From Pseudochryseolinea flava (GTDB taxonomy: Bacteria > Bacteroidota > Bacteroidia > Cytophagales > Cyclobacteriaceae): a stretch of 64,000 nucleotides of DNA. Below, in pieces: positions 7,335 to 16,137 of this stretch (positions are counted from its first letter, which is position 1; each line of letters starts with the position of its first letter). The notes under the pieces are model-generated. The model did not search any database. It had not been told where the DNA came from and worked only from the letters and a program-made list of their open reading frames with translations. Location: positions 1-64,000 of the forward strand of contig NZ_QMFY01000020.1 in NCBI RefSeq assembly GCF_003286915.1. The letters run 5' to 3'. The position numbers were made by a program, and so were the translations under genes.

Positions 7335-10172
7335 TTGTCTAAACTTTTGAATGTGAAAACAGCTCCAATACCACATAACGAAGCTGCGCGTCTGCAAGCG
7401 CTACGGCATCTGCAAATTATGGATAGTGAAGCCGAGCAAGACTTCGATGAAATGGTAAAGCTCGCCTCTATCATTTGTGAAACACCAATCTCACTGATTA
7501 GTTTGATCGACGAAAACCGTCAATGGTTTAAAGCAAAGATCGGACTTGACACACGTGAGACGCATCGCGATCTAGCTTTCTGTGCGCATGCTCTCGACAG
7601 CGACGACATTCTTGAAGTTAACGACGCAACAAAAGACGACCGATTTTTTGATAATCCGTTAGTAACTGGTGATCCGGAGATAAGATTTTACGCTGGCGCC
7701 CCACTTACGACTTCGACCGGATTAAAATTAGGCACGATCTGCGTGATCGATCGCAAAGCCAAACAACTCAACGCCGCCCAACAATTTGGTCTGAAAGTAC
7801 TCAGTAAGCAACTTGTCAAGATGATGGAGTTTCGCTTGAAAATGATTGAGCTGAAAAATCTAAATCAAGCGCTTGAAGAAAAAGAAGCTAAACTTACCGC
7901 TAGTGAAAAATTACACAGGCTACTAACAGAAAATCAGCAAGACATTGTCGCCGTGTTCGATCTCGACAACAAATTTCAATACGTATCACCTTCGATAAAA
8001 ACTGTTCTGGGGTATGATCCGTCGGAACTCATTGGCACTGTTGGTCGCGATATCGTTCACCCTGACGACTTTGCCGGACTTGAAGATCCACGACAAATTG
8101 CGAAAAATGGCATTAAGCGAACTCATCCACAATTTAGACTACGGGCAAAAACCGGCGACTACGTTTGGATCGAAGCGAGGTCAAATCCGATTGCTAATGA
8201 AAACGGAGAAATCATCGGTATTCAGACTGTGAATAGAGATATTTCAGAACGGATTGCCGCGGAAGAGATATTGATGGAAGCGCAGTCGCGTTATCGTCTC
8301 GTATCAGAAAACTCAAGAGACTTCATTGCACTTCATACGCCTGAGGGTTTGTACTCTTATGTATCGCCCTCTGTCAAAGATCTTCTTGGATACGAAGAAA
8401 GAGAATTGCTCGGCACGTCGGGATTTGAACTGATTCATCCTGATGACATGCAAACTATTGTCGAACACGCAAAAGAAGATGCGTTGAAGGGGAAAATCGT
8501 TGCGAATGCACAATTCCGCATGCGCCGTAAGGATGGAAATTATATTTGGGTCGAGTCGTATACGAAACCAATTTTAGATGATGCTGGAAATGTAACGGCA
8601 GTCCAAACGTCGGCGCGCGACATCACTGTTAGAAAAAAATCAGAACTCCAGCTTATAGACGCGAAAGAAAAAGCAGAAGAAGCAACGAAAGCGAAGTCGA
8701 CATTTCTATCGATGATGAGCCACGAGATTCGAACGCCACTCAATGCCATCATTGGATTAACCAATTTGCTCCTGGAAGAAGATCCTTCAGAAACACAAGT
8801 TGAAAGTCTTAGACTATTACGCTTCTCTGGTGAAAACCTTCTCACGATTATTAACGACATTCTCGACTTCAGCAAGATCGAAGCCAACAAACTTACCCTT
8901 GAGTATGTCGATGTAAATCTGAAAGATCTGCTTACCAATATCACCCAAATGTTATCGCAACGTGCAGCAGAGAAAAACATCCAAATACATTTCGACTTTG
9001 ACAAAAAAATACCGCCGCACTTAAAGGCGGACAAGGTTAGACTTGGTCAAGTGATACTCAATCTATTGAGCAATGCGGTAAAGTTTACAGAAAAAGGGGC
9101 GGTTGATTTTTCCGTGAGACAAATTACGAGTTCGAAAGGAAATCACACGTTAGATTTTCGCGTAAAGGACACAGGAATTGGTATTCCGAGAGAAAAGCTC
9201 GACATCATATTCGAAAGTTTCTCACAAGCAAACCTCGACACGACGAGAAAATTTGGTGGAACGGGGCTGGGACTCTCGATCACAAAAAAATTACTCGACC
9301 TCATGGGCACAACGATCCGTGTTGATAGCGAACTTGGCTATGGCACAACATTCGCCTTTACGCTCACGATGGAAGTAGGCGAAGGTGAAAGGCAGGCGAC
9401 ACAAAAAAGTGCGTCGGATATTCATGACAAATTCAAGCAAGAAGTTGTGCGTGTACTAATCGTCGACGACAACCGCGTTAACCAAGTGGTCGCTGGGAAT
9501 TGGTTAAAGAAATGGGGAATTGAAATCGACATTGCCGACGATGGATTCCAAGCGTTGGAAAAAATCAAAGACAAATCTTTCCATTTGGTATTGATGGATC
9601 TTCAGATGCCGGGCATTGATGGATTTGAAACCTCACGGCGATTACGGCAAATCAATCACGATAGTTATTTCAAAGAAATACCCATTATAGCGCTCAGCGC
9701 TTCCGCCATGAGTGAAATTAAAGGGCAAGTGACCGAAAGCGGTATGAACGATTTTATAAGCAAACCTTTTCAACCTGATGAACTTCAGGAAATCATTGGC
9801 AAGTATGCATTCAAGAAGATCGAAAATAACAACCTGGCACCAAAAACGTCAAAACTCGATTTGTACACCAGTGGCGATCTTGATTTCAAGCGACAACTTT
9901 CGTTGCTGATCATGAAAAACATTATCGAACTAAACGAGTCTCTTGCTACCTTCTTGAAAGAGCATGACGGGAAAATATTTCTAAACGCTGTTCACAAAGC
10001 AAAGACAGCAATCAAGATGCTAGACGATGATGAATACATCGCAATGATCGATAAGATTAGCAAAAGTATCGAGGCCAATCAGCAACCATCGTCACCTGAC
10101 GTAGAACTGTTTGATAAATTATCGCGCAAGACAATCGAAGGACTAAAAGAGATTAGTATCGCTGTGATTTGA
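7335..10172 (+). CDS. Hybrid histidine kinase: GAF-PAS-PAS-HisKA-HATPase-REC-Hpt
   Basis: A soluble 945-residue hybrid sensor kinase with no membrane segment. A GAF domain (about 20-165) and two PAS domains (about 190-310 and 320-435) form the sensor part. The HisKA domain carries the phospho-acceptor His463 in MMSHEIRTPLNA; the ATPase domain has LSNAVKFTEKG, DTGIGIP and GGTGLGL. The receiver domain has VLIVDDNRVNQ and acceptor Asp755 in LMDLQMPG. The last 110 residues look like an Hpt domain with His887 in VHKAKTAIKML, so the whole phosphorelay could run within one chain; the final output protein is not in the window. The start is unsure: the frame opens with TTG at 7335, with TTG 7347 and GTG 7353 as alternatives, and no in-frame ATG is near. 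A 12-codon ATG frame (7312-7350) ends just before GTG 7353. Confidence 0.85.
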   Translation: MSKLLNVKTAPIPHNEAARLQALRHLQIMDSEAEQDFDEMVKLASIICETPISLISLIDENRQWFKAKIGLDTRETHRDLAFCAHALDSDDILEVNDATKDDRFFDNPLVTGDPEIRFYAGAPLTTSTGLKLGTICVIDRKAKQLNAAQQFGLKVLSKQLVKMMEFRLKMIELKNLNQALEEKEAKLTASEKLHRLLTENQQDIVAVFDLDNKFQYVSPSIKTVLGYDPSELIGTVGRDIVHPDDFAGLEDPRQIAKNGIKRTHPQFRLRAKTGDYVWIEARSNPIANENGEIIGIQTVNRDISERIAAEEILMEAQSRYRLVSENSRDFIALHTPEGLYSYVSPSVKDLLGYEERELLGTSGFELIHPDDMQTIVEHAKEDALKGKIVANAQFRMRRKDGNYIWVESYTKPILDDAGNVTAVQTSARDITVRKKSELQLIDAKEKAEEATKAKSTFLSMMSHEIRTPLNAIIGLTNLLLEEDPSETQVESLRLLRFSGENLLTIINDILDFSKIEANKLTLEYVDVNLKDLLTNITQMLSQRAAEKNIQIHFDFDKKIPPHLKADKVRLGQVILNLLSNAVKFTEKGAVDFSVRQITSSKGNHTLDFRVKDTGIGIPREKLDIIFESFSQANLDTTRKFGGTGLGLSITKKLLDLMGTTIRVDSELGYGTTFAFTLTMEVGEGERQATQKSASDIHDKFKQEVVRVLIVDDNRVNQVVAGNWLKKWGIEIDIADDGFQALEKIKDKSFHLVLMDLQMPGIDGFETSRRLRQINHDSYFKEIPIIALSASAMSEIKGQVTESGMNDFISKPFQPDELQEIIGKYAFKKIENNNLAPKTSKLDLYTSGDLDFKRQLSLLIMKNIIELNESLATFLKEHDGKIFLNAVHKAKTAIKMLDDDEYIAMIDKISKSIEANQQPSSPDVELFDKLSRKTIEGLKEISIAVI

Positions 10173-10211
10173 CGACGAGATGGATATTATTGTCGGTAAG
10201 AAAAAAAGCCA

Positions 10212-10225
10212 TCTCCTTTCGGAGA
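10212..10225 (-). terminator. Weak terminator at the end of the PUL operon
   Basis: TCTCC-TTTC-GGAGA hairpin followed on the minus strand by GGCTTTTTTTCTT. It lies between convergent genes and would end the long leftward PUL transcript. The stem is short, so confidence is moderate. Confidence 0.45.
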
Positions 10226-10255
10226 CAGCCCTTCCTAAACAACTATCCCAAAAAA

Positions 10256-10738
10256 TTATTCTAACGTTACCGTATACTCGCCAACACCTTCCGTTCTTCC
10301 GCCAATGGACGCTAGCTCGAAAGTAACTTTCACACTTGTTGGCGCATCCAAGTTTGGCAGTACTTGAACATTGGTGAGCCGCGTTGTAAATGCATGATTG
10401 AGTTTGATTGTACCAATACCAGCACCATCCCAATTCCAGGTTGCACCAGGATCACTTGCGAGTGCCTCCACCCCATCCGACTCAAAACTTGCAGGCGCGA
10501 TGTCAACACCACTCCCGGTAGTTCCAAATGAAAATTCCAGTCCGTCTAATGCTTCCGCGTCTGCACCGTCAGGCTTAGCATCAACAGATACCACAGCCCA
10601 TGGACTTCCATCCTTTAAAGCCTTCGCTGCCTTTTGTTGATCCGTAATCGTCGCTGGATCATCGCTATCAGAACCCCCACAGTTCACGAATACAAAACCA
10701 AGCACGACTAAACTGAGAATAGCATATATATTTTTCAT
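10256..10738 (-). CDS. Small lipoprotein of unknown function, last gene of PUL 1
   Basis: A 160-residue lipoprotein. Residues 1-20 end in VFVNC, giving a lipidated Cys20, followed by an acidic GGSDSDDP tether typical of surface-exposed Bacteroidota lipoproteins. The mature part has no family I recognise; it is rich in beta-forming residues and ends VGEYTVTLE, which suggests a small beta-sandwich. It starts 41 bases after the beta-helix gene and is in line with the PUL operon, so a surface glycan-binding or scaffold role is possible but only inferred from position. Confidence 0.65.
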   Translation of the reverse strand: MKNIYAILSLVVLGFVFVNCGGSDSDDPATITDQQKAAKALKDGSPWAVVSVDAKPDGADAEALDGLEFSFGTTGSGVDIAPASFESDGVEALASDPGATWNWDGAGIGTIKLNHAFTTRLTNVQVLPNLDAPTSVKVTFELASIGGRTEGVGEYTVTLE

Positions 10739-10779
10739 TGTAATAATTTTAATATAGATAATAAGACTTTACAGAAAGG

Positions 10780-12258
10780 TTATTTCACCAGAATTTTCGC
10801 ATAGGTCGTTCTTCGATCATCTTGTGCTTTTACGATAAGCATACTTTTTCCAAAAGTTGAAGTTTCTATACGATGCTCACCAACGGAAAGATTCCGCTTG
10901 TACAAAAGTTGCCCCGTCGAATTATAGATCGTTAGTTTTACACGCTCAGGTGCTGCGATCAGGATGTATTCAGTGGCAGGATTAGGATGCACCGTTATTA
11001 AAGCAATGTCTTTCTCTGTATTAAGCACAGGCCCCAATCCCCGATACTCAAATGCACCGGCCGTGATGGATGAAGCAGTAAGATTCCGCGCTTCACCTGT
11101 TTGGTCTGTGTTACTGTATAGTCTCAATAAGTTGGGATTACCAAGACCCACCGCAGCGCTGCGCCATGTTGTAACTTCATGCCACACAATACCTTCTTCA
11201 ACATTGAGTTCCGCTAATAATAAATCACCCTCGTGAATATTTTTTGTACCGCCATTCACGGTAAGTCCCTCTGGCAATGTTGGAAAATATGAATTCGTAA
11301 TGGCTAACGTTGCTGGTGTTTCGGCAGACGAAATGGTTACGCCTTCATGTTCCGTAAAAACACTATTACGAATATCGTATTGCGTAGTGGTATGGTTCAT
11401 AAATAACGCATCGCCATTTCCTGCGCTATTACCATAGAAAGTGCAATTCACTAGCGTTGTGGTACATGCTGCTGCGGAATTGTACATCCAAAAAACACCA
11501 CCATTGTCGACTGTCGTATTTCCGGAAAAAGTACAATTCACAAATATCGGAGAAACGGATTCCAAACCGATTACACCACCATGATTAGAACTTGTGTTAT
11601 TGATGAATGCCGAGTTCTTCACGATATGATCTTTCATATTTGAACCATACGCATAAAACAACGCGCCACCCTTCGCATCCAAGGAATTCGCGCCTGCTTT
11701 ATTATTCAGAAAAACACATTTATCAAAAAGCGTTTCGGTATTCCCCGCTTCAATAAATGCCACCCCACCATTTTGATTTGCCTCATTATCCATGAAGACT
11801 GTGGCGTATGCCTCGACTGTAGCGCCACTCGTAATTCGCATGGCGCCCGCGTGTGCATTGGTTTTAGCGCCGCGCAATGTATCGTTTCGCAGAATCAAAG
11901 TTGGACCGTTAAACAACGTTAGCATCGCACCCCAATCTTCATGAGCTTGATCGGCGCCAATTAGCGTGAGGTCTTCGAACACCGTTTCGCCAGCTGCTTC
12001 AAGAATAAAACGTGCGCCAGTAGCCAAAGTGATGCTCGCGTCAGCTGTCGTGCCCTTAAATGTTTTTACGCCTGTAGCATGTGCCAGTCCCACCTGTTCT
12101 GTTAATACAACAGGGCCTGAAATTTCAATCACATCGCCACTTACAGACGCACCGATTGCATCGGTCAGTAAATCATAGGTTGTATCACCGATTTTTATCT
12201 GTGCGAAAACACAAATCGGTAGTAGGTGAACCACTACAAAGAGTAGTAACTTTTTCAT
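10780..12258 (-). CDS. Secreted right-handed beta-helix protein with T9SS sorting domain
   Basis: A 492-residue exported protein. Signal peptide at 1-19 (ending ICVFAQ). Residues about 75-330 contain repeats of the type NCTFSGNTTVDNGGVFWM, KCVFLNNKAG and NSAFINNTSSNHGGVIG, the ladder pattern of right-handed beta-helices such as polymorphic outer-membrane proteins and some polysaccharide lyases. No catalytic signature is clear. Residues about 415-492 (VHPNPATEYI onward) are a T9SS type A sorting domain. It lies 45 bases downstream of the GH43 gene and 41 upstream of the lipoprotein gene in the PUL operon, so it may act on or hold the same glycan; a binding or lyase role is inference. Confidence 0.75.
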   Translation of the reverse strand: MKKLLLFVVVHLLPICVFAQIKIGDTTYDLLTDAIGASVSGDVIEISGPVVLTEQVGLAHATGVKTFKGTTADASITLATGARFILEAAGETVFEDLTLIGADQAHEDWGAMLTLFNGPTLILRNDTLRGAKTNAHAGAMRITSGATVEAYATVFMDNEANQNGGVAFIEAGNTETLFDKCVFLNNKAGANSLDAKGGALFYAYGSNMKDHIVKNSAFINNTSSNHGGVIGLESVSPIFVNCTFSGNTTVDNGGVFWMYNSAAACTTTLVNCTFYGNSAGNGDALFMNHTTTQYDIRNSVFTEHEGVTISSAETPATLAITNSYFPTLPEGLTVNGGTKNIHEGDLLLAELNVEEGIVWHEVTTWRSAAVGLGNPNLLRLYSNTDQTGEARNLTASSITAGAFEYRGLGPVLNTEKDIALITVHPNPATEYILIAAPERVKLTIYNSTGQLLYKRNLSVGEHRIETSTFGKSMLIVKAQDDRRTTYAKILVK

Positions 12259-12303
12259 ATTGAATTGGGTTAAGGTTATTAGTAATACGATAAGCTTGAT
12301 ATG

Positions 12304-14010
12304 CTACTGAACCATGACCTTTCTAATAATGGTCTTGTCTTTCACACGAACGTGAAGCATGTATAATCCAGGCTTGAGTCCATCAATCGAAATTTCCGTT
12401 TCCCGAGCAACGAGTTTTTGCTTTTTTATCAAAACACCCGACGAGTCGTAAAGCTTCAAGGAGGTGCTTCTCTTTATGTCTTCTTCAAAGGCAATCGTAA
12501 TTTTATCAGCCACTGGGTTTGGATACACTTTGAAAACGTTTCCGTCCTCTTCCGTGGCCAAGACAATTTCTTTTGCTTTGATGTTGAGATGATTGATGTT
12601 GAACGCACCATCACCCATGAGCAATCGCATGATATGCGTTCCTTGTGGAAGCGTAACTTCCTTTGAAATCGTTTGGTATGATTGCCAACCATTCGTATTG
12701 GGCACAACCATCTTCCCTGTAACATCCTCGGTACCGAATTCAACACGCACAGAGCTTCCTGTTGCATTCGCCGACGCAACGCGAATTTCTAGAACATACG
12801 TCCCTGCTATCGACACATTCACTGTATACTCTAGCCACTCACCGCCGCTTATCCACCCAACATTAAATCCGCCTTCACCGCAGTTTTCAATATCGACAAA
12901 TTCATCAGGTCTGTATTTTCCACCGTTGTTCGAACTATCACTGTCGCTATATGCAATGATTTGCCCACCGTTGTCGAAATCCTCAGCTTGAATAATCCCA
13001 GGTATAGGCCAGGCGTTGTTTCCATACGGCGTGCCATGGCCTTTCGTAGGCGTGACTTTTTGAATGGTACCGTCTTCATTGTAGAAAAGTTTATCAACAC
13101 ACACCGACCGTAGCCAATCGTTTCCTGATAGCGCACTATTGTGATAGAACGAATACCACTGCCCTTTATACTCAACGATCGATCCATGATTCGTATAACT
13201 ATCAGTTGGATCCATGTAGACACCACGCGCTGTCCAGGGTCCTAATGGACTTGTACTCGTCGCATAACGCATTCGATTATGTTTGATGCCATCGTCATTA
13301 TTATCCGAATGCGACAAGTAGTAAATCCCATTGCGTTTGTGAACCCACGTTGCTTCGTGAAAATCTTCCAGCCCTTCCATGGCTTTCATTTCGCCGTCAA
13401 TCTCCATCATGTTGGATTTCAATTTTCCGCCTTTACAGGTTCCTCCACCGCCGTAGTAGAAGTACGCTTGTCCATCGTCGTCAATAAACACGCACGGGTC
13501 GATATGAGACTCCAAGTTCGGAATGTAGCCTTGCACCGTAAATCCGCTGGCAGGACTCGTGCTGGTTGCCACACCGATCTTCCAGGTTGTATTCCATGAG
13601 GTGCCACTTGGATGAGGGAAGTAGAAGTAGTAAACACCATCTTTATAAGCACAATCTGGTGCCCACATAAAACCTCCCTCCGGTCGCCCCCAAGACACGT
13701 CGGAAGAACGAAGTATTTCGCCGTGGTCAGTCCAATGAGTCATATCATCGGTGGAAAACACATGGTATTGATCCATGAGATCCGCGCCTCTTGGCGGTGC
13801 GATGTCATGTGAAGGATACAGGTATAATCTTCCATCTTGCCAAACGTGCGCAGAAGGATCTGCAGTAAACATGTGTGTAATGAAAGGATTAGGCGGAACA
13901 TCATTTTGGGCCACGATCGTCCGCGGCAGAATACTCATCACCAACATTTGAATGGCGATGAACAGATACCCACTCCGTTGTAATTCAGAAGTTATTTTCT
14001 TCATAATCAT
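12304..14010 (-). CDS. GH43 glycoside hydrolase with CBM6 and T9SS sorting domain
   Basis: Secreted GH43 enzyme, five-bladed propeller, probably an exo-acting arabinosidase, xylosidase or galactosidase. The signal peptide ends near residue 35. The three catalytic acids of the family are visible: D51 in TADPSAHVW (base), D171 in SHIDPCVFIDDDG (pKa modulator) and E219 in DFHEATWV (acid). A CBM6-type module follows (about 345-470, IIQAEDFDNGG to FNINHLNIK), then a T9SS sorting domain (about 490-568). The start codon abuts the stop codon of the GH71/99 gene, which suggests translational coupling; a second ATG two codons in is an alternative start. A plant-type activity in an otherwise mannan-like locus is slightly odd, so the target glycan may carry side chains. 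Subfamily cannot be assigned by eye. Confidence 0.85.
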   Translation of the reverse strand: MIMKKITSELQRSGYLFIAIQMLVMSILPRTIVAQNDVPPNPFITHMFTADPSAHVWQDGRLYLYPSHDIAPPRGADLMDQYHVFSTDDMTHWTDHGEILRSSDVSWGRPEGGFMWAPDCAYKDGVYYFYFPHPSGTSWNTTWKIGVATSTSPASGFTVQGYIPNLESHIDPCVFIDDDGQAYFYYGGGGTCKGGKLKSNMMEIDGEMKAMEGLEDFHEATWVHKRNGIYYLSHSDNNDDGIKHNRMRYATSTSPLGPWTARGVYMDPTDSYTNHGSIVEYKGQWYSFYHNSALSGNDWLRSVCVDKLFYNEDGTIQKVTPTKGHGTPYGNNAWPIPGIIQAEDFDNGGQIIAYSDSDSSNNGGKYRPDEFVDIENCGEGGFNVGWISGGEWLEYTVNVSIAGTYVLEIRVASANATGSSVRVEFGTEDVTGKMVVPNTNGWQSYQTISKEVTLPQGTHIMRLLMGDGAFNINHLNIKAKEIVLATEEDGNVFKVYPNPVADKITIAFEEDIKRSTSLKLYDSSGVLIKKQKLVARETEISIDGLKPGLYMLHVRVKDKTIIRKVMVQ

Positions 14011-15321
14011 TTAGCGTGATGGTTTTTTGATTCCGTATATACCCTCTCCATGAAACCAATGTGCACCTTGCCCCGTAAGCCATAAATAGTAGTCGGTGCC
14101 AAGGCTATCTTCAATGCCGACAAACTTTAACCCGCTGTCACCATTGAGCGGCACATTGCTTTCGTTGTTCACTTTGTAGATCGCGGTGCCTTCATCTATT
14201 TCATCGAACATCGCTACGTAAAGGGCTTGGGCACCTTCCGTCTTTGCACCAGCAATCTGTCTCCACAAGAAATCACCTGCCAGTCTTGGAATCGAATTAT
14301 AAAGACTAGGATCGTTGTGCATATTTGCCCAACTGAACCCCGGAAAGACTAAAGGAACGTAATCAACGCGATTGGCCTTACACCACTTTACATCTTCGGC
14401 AACATTGTTTGGATTATAGTTAGCCATGCCATATCTGCCAACAGCCCAAGGCATGATAATGTCTGCCTTCCGGATCATATCGTGCAGCAAGGAATTACTT
14501 TGCGTGTCGCTGCCGAACGTTCTCCAATAATATGGCACCCCCAACATAATCGATACTTTTTTTGTAGCGATGAGTTTGTCCATCAATGCGTTTACATCGG
14601 ATAGGCTATACGCACGATTATCATTAAACCCAACACCCCAAATCGTCACAAGCGGCTTTCCATTGTGTTGTAGGTAAGTCGGATTTTCTTTGCTATCAAG
14701 AAGATCGAAGGTTTCTACAAGCTCGTTCCAATCCGTTTCGAGATAGGCCACATCGGAGGAAGAACAACCACTAAGATCGTACATCACACTGATGGCACGT
14801 TCATACTTCTTCGCGGCTTTCAATGCATTGGCGAGAACTTGATTGAAGTGTCGCTTTCCCTTCGTGTTGGTGGGCTTGATTTCGCCGACAAAGCGTTGCA
14901 TGTGAACACCATCAAGACCATAGTCCTTCATCCATTTAAAATGGACATCAACCGTGGATTCATCGTAGGGGCTATACACGTATGCACTCGCTCCATCGGG
15001 GTACTTAAAAGAAGTCTCATAAGTGATGCTATATTCCGATACATCAGGCCACAGGTCAACGTTGGTGCACCCTGGAAAAAATCCACAACCGTTTTTTTGA
15101 TAGTGGTACCAACCGCGTTTAGATTCGTCTCCTTCGGCGGCATGCCATCCTTGGTATCCTGCCATGACAAGTTTGTGGTAGCTTTGATACTTCGCGTTTG
15201 GATCTGGTGTAATTGTGCTGTCTTCTGGTTCCGGTGGCGTTACACCGTTATCATCGGAACACCCCGAACAACAAGCGATCATCGGAAACAGCAGAATGTA
15301 AATCAGTTTTATCATTTTCAT
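14011..15321 (-). CDS. GH71/99-like surface lipoprotein
   Basis: A 436-residue lipoprotein with Cys residues at 17, 18 and 21 in the lipobox region (MIACCSGC) and an acidic tether. The body is of the GH71/99-like family, opening with KLVMAGYQGWHAAEGD. Near the C-terminal end, MFDEIDEGTAIY places E374 and E377 three residues apart, like the catalytic pair of GH99 endo-alpha-mannosidases; GH71 members are alpha-1,3-glucanases. It therefore probably cuts internal alpha-linkages at the cell surface. It lies between the DUF3823 lipoprotein gene and the GH43 gene and abuts the latter. With GH92 in the same operon, an alpha-mannan target is the simplest reading, but this family is poorly characterised and the substrate is inference. 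Confidence 0.75.
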   Translation of the reverse strand: MKMIKLIYILLFPMIACCSGCSDDNGVTPPEPEDSTITPDPNAKYQSYHKLVMAGYQGWHAAEGDESKRGWYHYQKNGCGFFPGCTNVDLWPDVSEYSITYETSFKYPDGASAYVYSPYDESTVDVHFKWMKDYGLDGVHMQRFVGEIKPTNTKGKRHFNQVLANALKAAKKYERAISVMYDLSGCSSSDVAYLETDWNELVETFDLLDSKENPTYLQHNGKPLVTIWGVGFNDNRAYSLSDVNALMDKLIATKKVSIMLGVPYYWRTFGSDTQSNSLLHDMIRKADIIMPWAVGRYGMANYNPNNVAEDVKWCKANRVDYVPLVFPGFSWANMHNDPSLYNSIPRLAGDFLWRQIAGAKTEGAQALYVAMFDEIDEGTAIYKVNNESNVPLNGDSGLKFVGIEDSLGTDYYLWLTGQGAHWFHGEGIYGIKKPSR

Positions 15322-15413
15322 TGAAATACTTTTTCGTTTTGTTTTTCAAAAGGACGTAGGTTTCCATCACTCAACATTTCAATGCAGAGCTAGCGTCAAA
15401 ATCTCCGTCTCAT

Positions 15414-16109
15414 TTAGAGTTTAATACTTACCGCGGCTGCGTAGTTAAATTTCGCTTCGGGGACATCGATCAATGCACCGACACGAAAGAAGATCAACTT
15501 GCCTTCTCGTAAGTCGGGATCCGAAAAAGTATCCAACTCAATTTGAAATACTTCATTTGGATCAACGATCTCATTCACGTTGACTTCTTTGCGCGCAAGA
15601 TGCATTGGCTCACCGACATTTGGATCCGGATGTGCATACAACCCGACTTTCAACACATTACTCACGCTGGTTTGTTCTAGCCTAAACGTTGCACGAATGA
15701 TATTGCCATCTTTCTCGATGTCCAGGTCTTTAATCCTGATGTAGGGTGTCACGCGAAAGTCGAGCGTTGTCTGTCCTTTGACATTCACTTCCTGCGGGTC
15801 AACAACTTTGAAATTGCCGCGCTTCGGTTGCACCGTGTAGCTGTTTGCAAATAATCGCGTATTCGCATACGTCCCATCATTTTTTAAAACAAGGTATTGT
15901 GGCGTTACATATCCGTTCTCAACAATTTCAATGACGCCGCCGCGAATAATATCTTGTTGAACCAACTCACCTGTTTCATCATCGACAATGCGACCCGACA
16001 ACCCTGCGTCAGGCTGATCATAATTATCAAGGTCATTCAGCCCACATGACGACAAGAGCACGATCAAAGCGAATAGTAAAATAATCGATGTTATATTCTT
16101 TGTACTCAT
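15414..16109 (-). CDS. DUF3823 lipoprotein, SusE/F-like surface glycan-binding candidate
   Basis: A 231-residue lipoprotein of the DUF3823 family, found almost only next to SusC/SusD pairs. Cys22 in LLSSC is the lipidation site. The N-terminal half (about 35-125, LSGRIVDDETGELVQQ onward) looks like a carboxypeptidase-regulatory-type beta-sandwich and the C-terminal half like a second sandwich. By position, 28 bases after SusD, it should be an auxiliary surface binding protein. Binding has not been shown for most members, so the role comes from context. Confidence 0.8.
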   Translation of the reverse strand: MSTKNITSIILLFALIVLLSSCGLNDLDNYDQPDAGLSGRIVDDETGELVQQDIIRGGVIEIVENGYVTPQYLVLKNDGTYANTRLFANSYTVQPKRGNFKVVDPQEVNVKGQTTLDFRVTPYIRIKDLDIEKDGNIIRATFRLEQTSVSNVLKVGLYAHPDPNVGEPMHLARKEVNVNEIVDPNEVFQIELDTFSDPDLREGKLIFFRVGALIDVPEAKFNYAAAVSIKL

Positions 16110-16137
16110 ACTTTCTATATTCAGTTAATGGTCGAAA

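Noticed and set aside
8540-9034. 164-codon antisense frame in the hybrid kinase
   Set aside because: Lies opposite the PAS and HisKA coding sequence, which is clearly the real gene.
12593-12991. 132-codon antisense frame within the GH43 gene
   Set aside because: It mirrors the CBM6 coding region; composition fits a shadow of the minus-strand gene.
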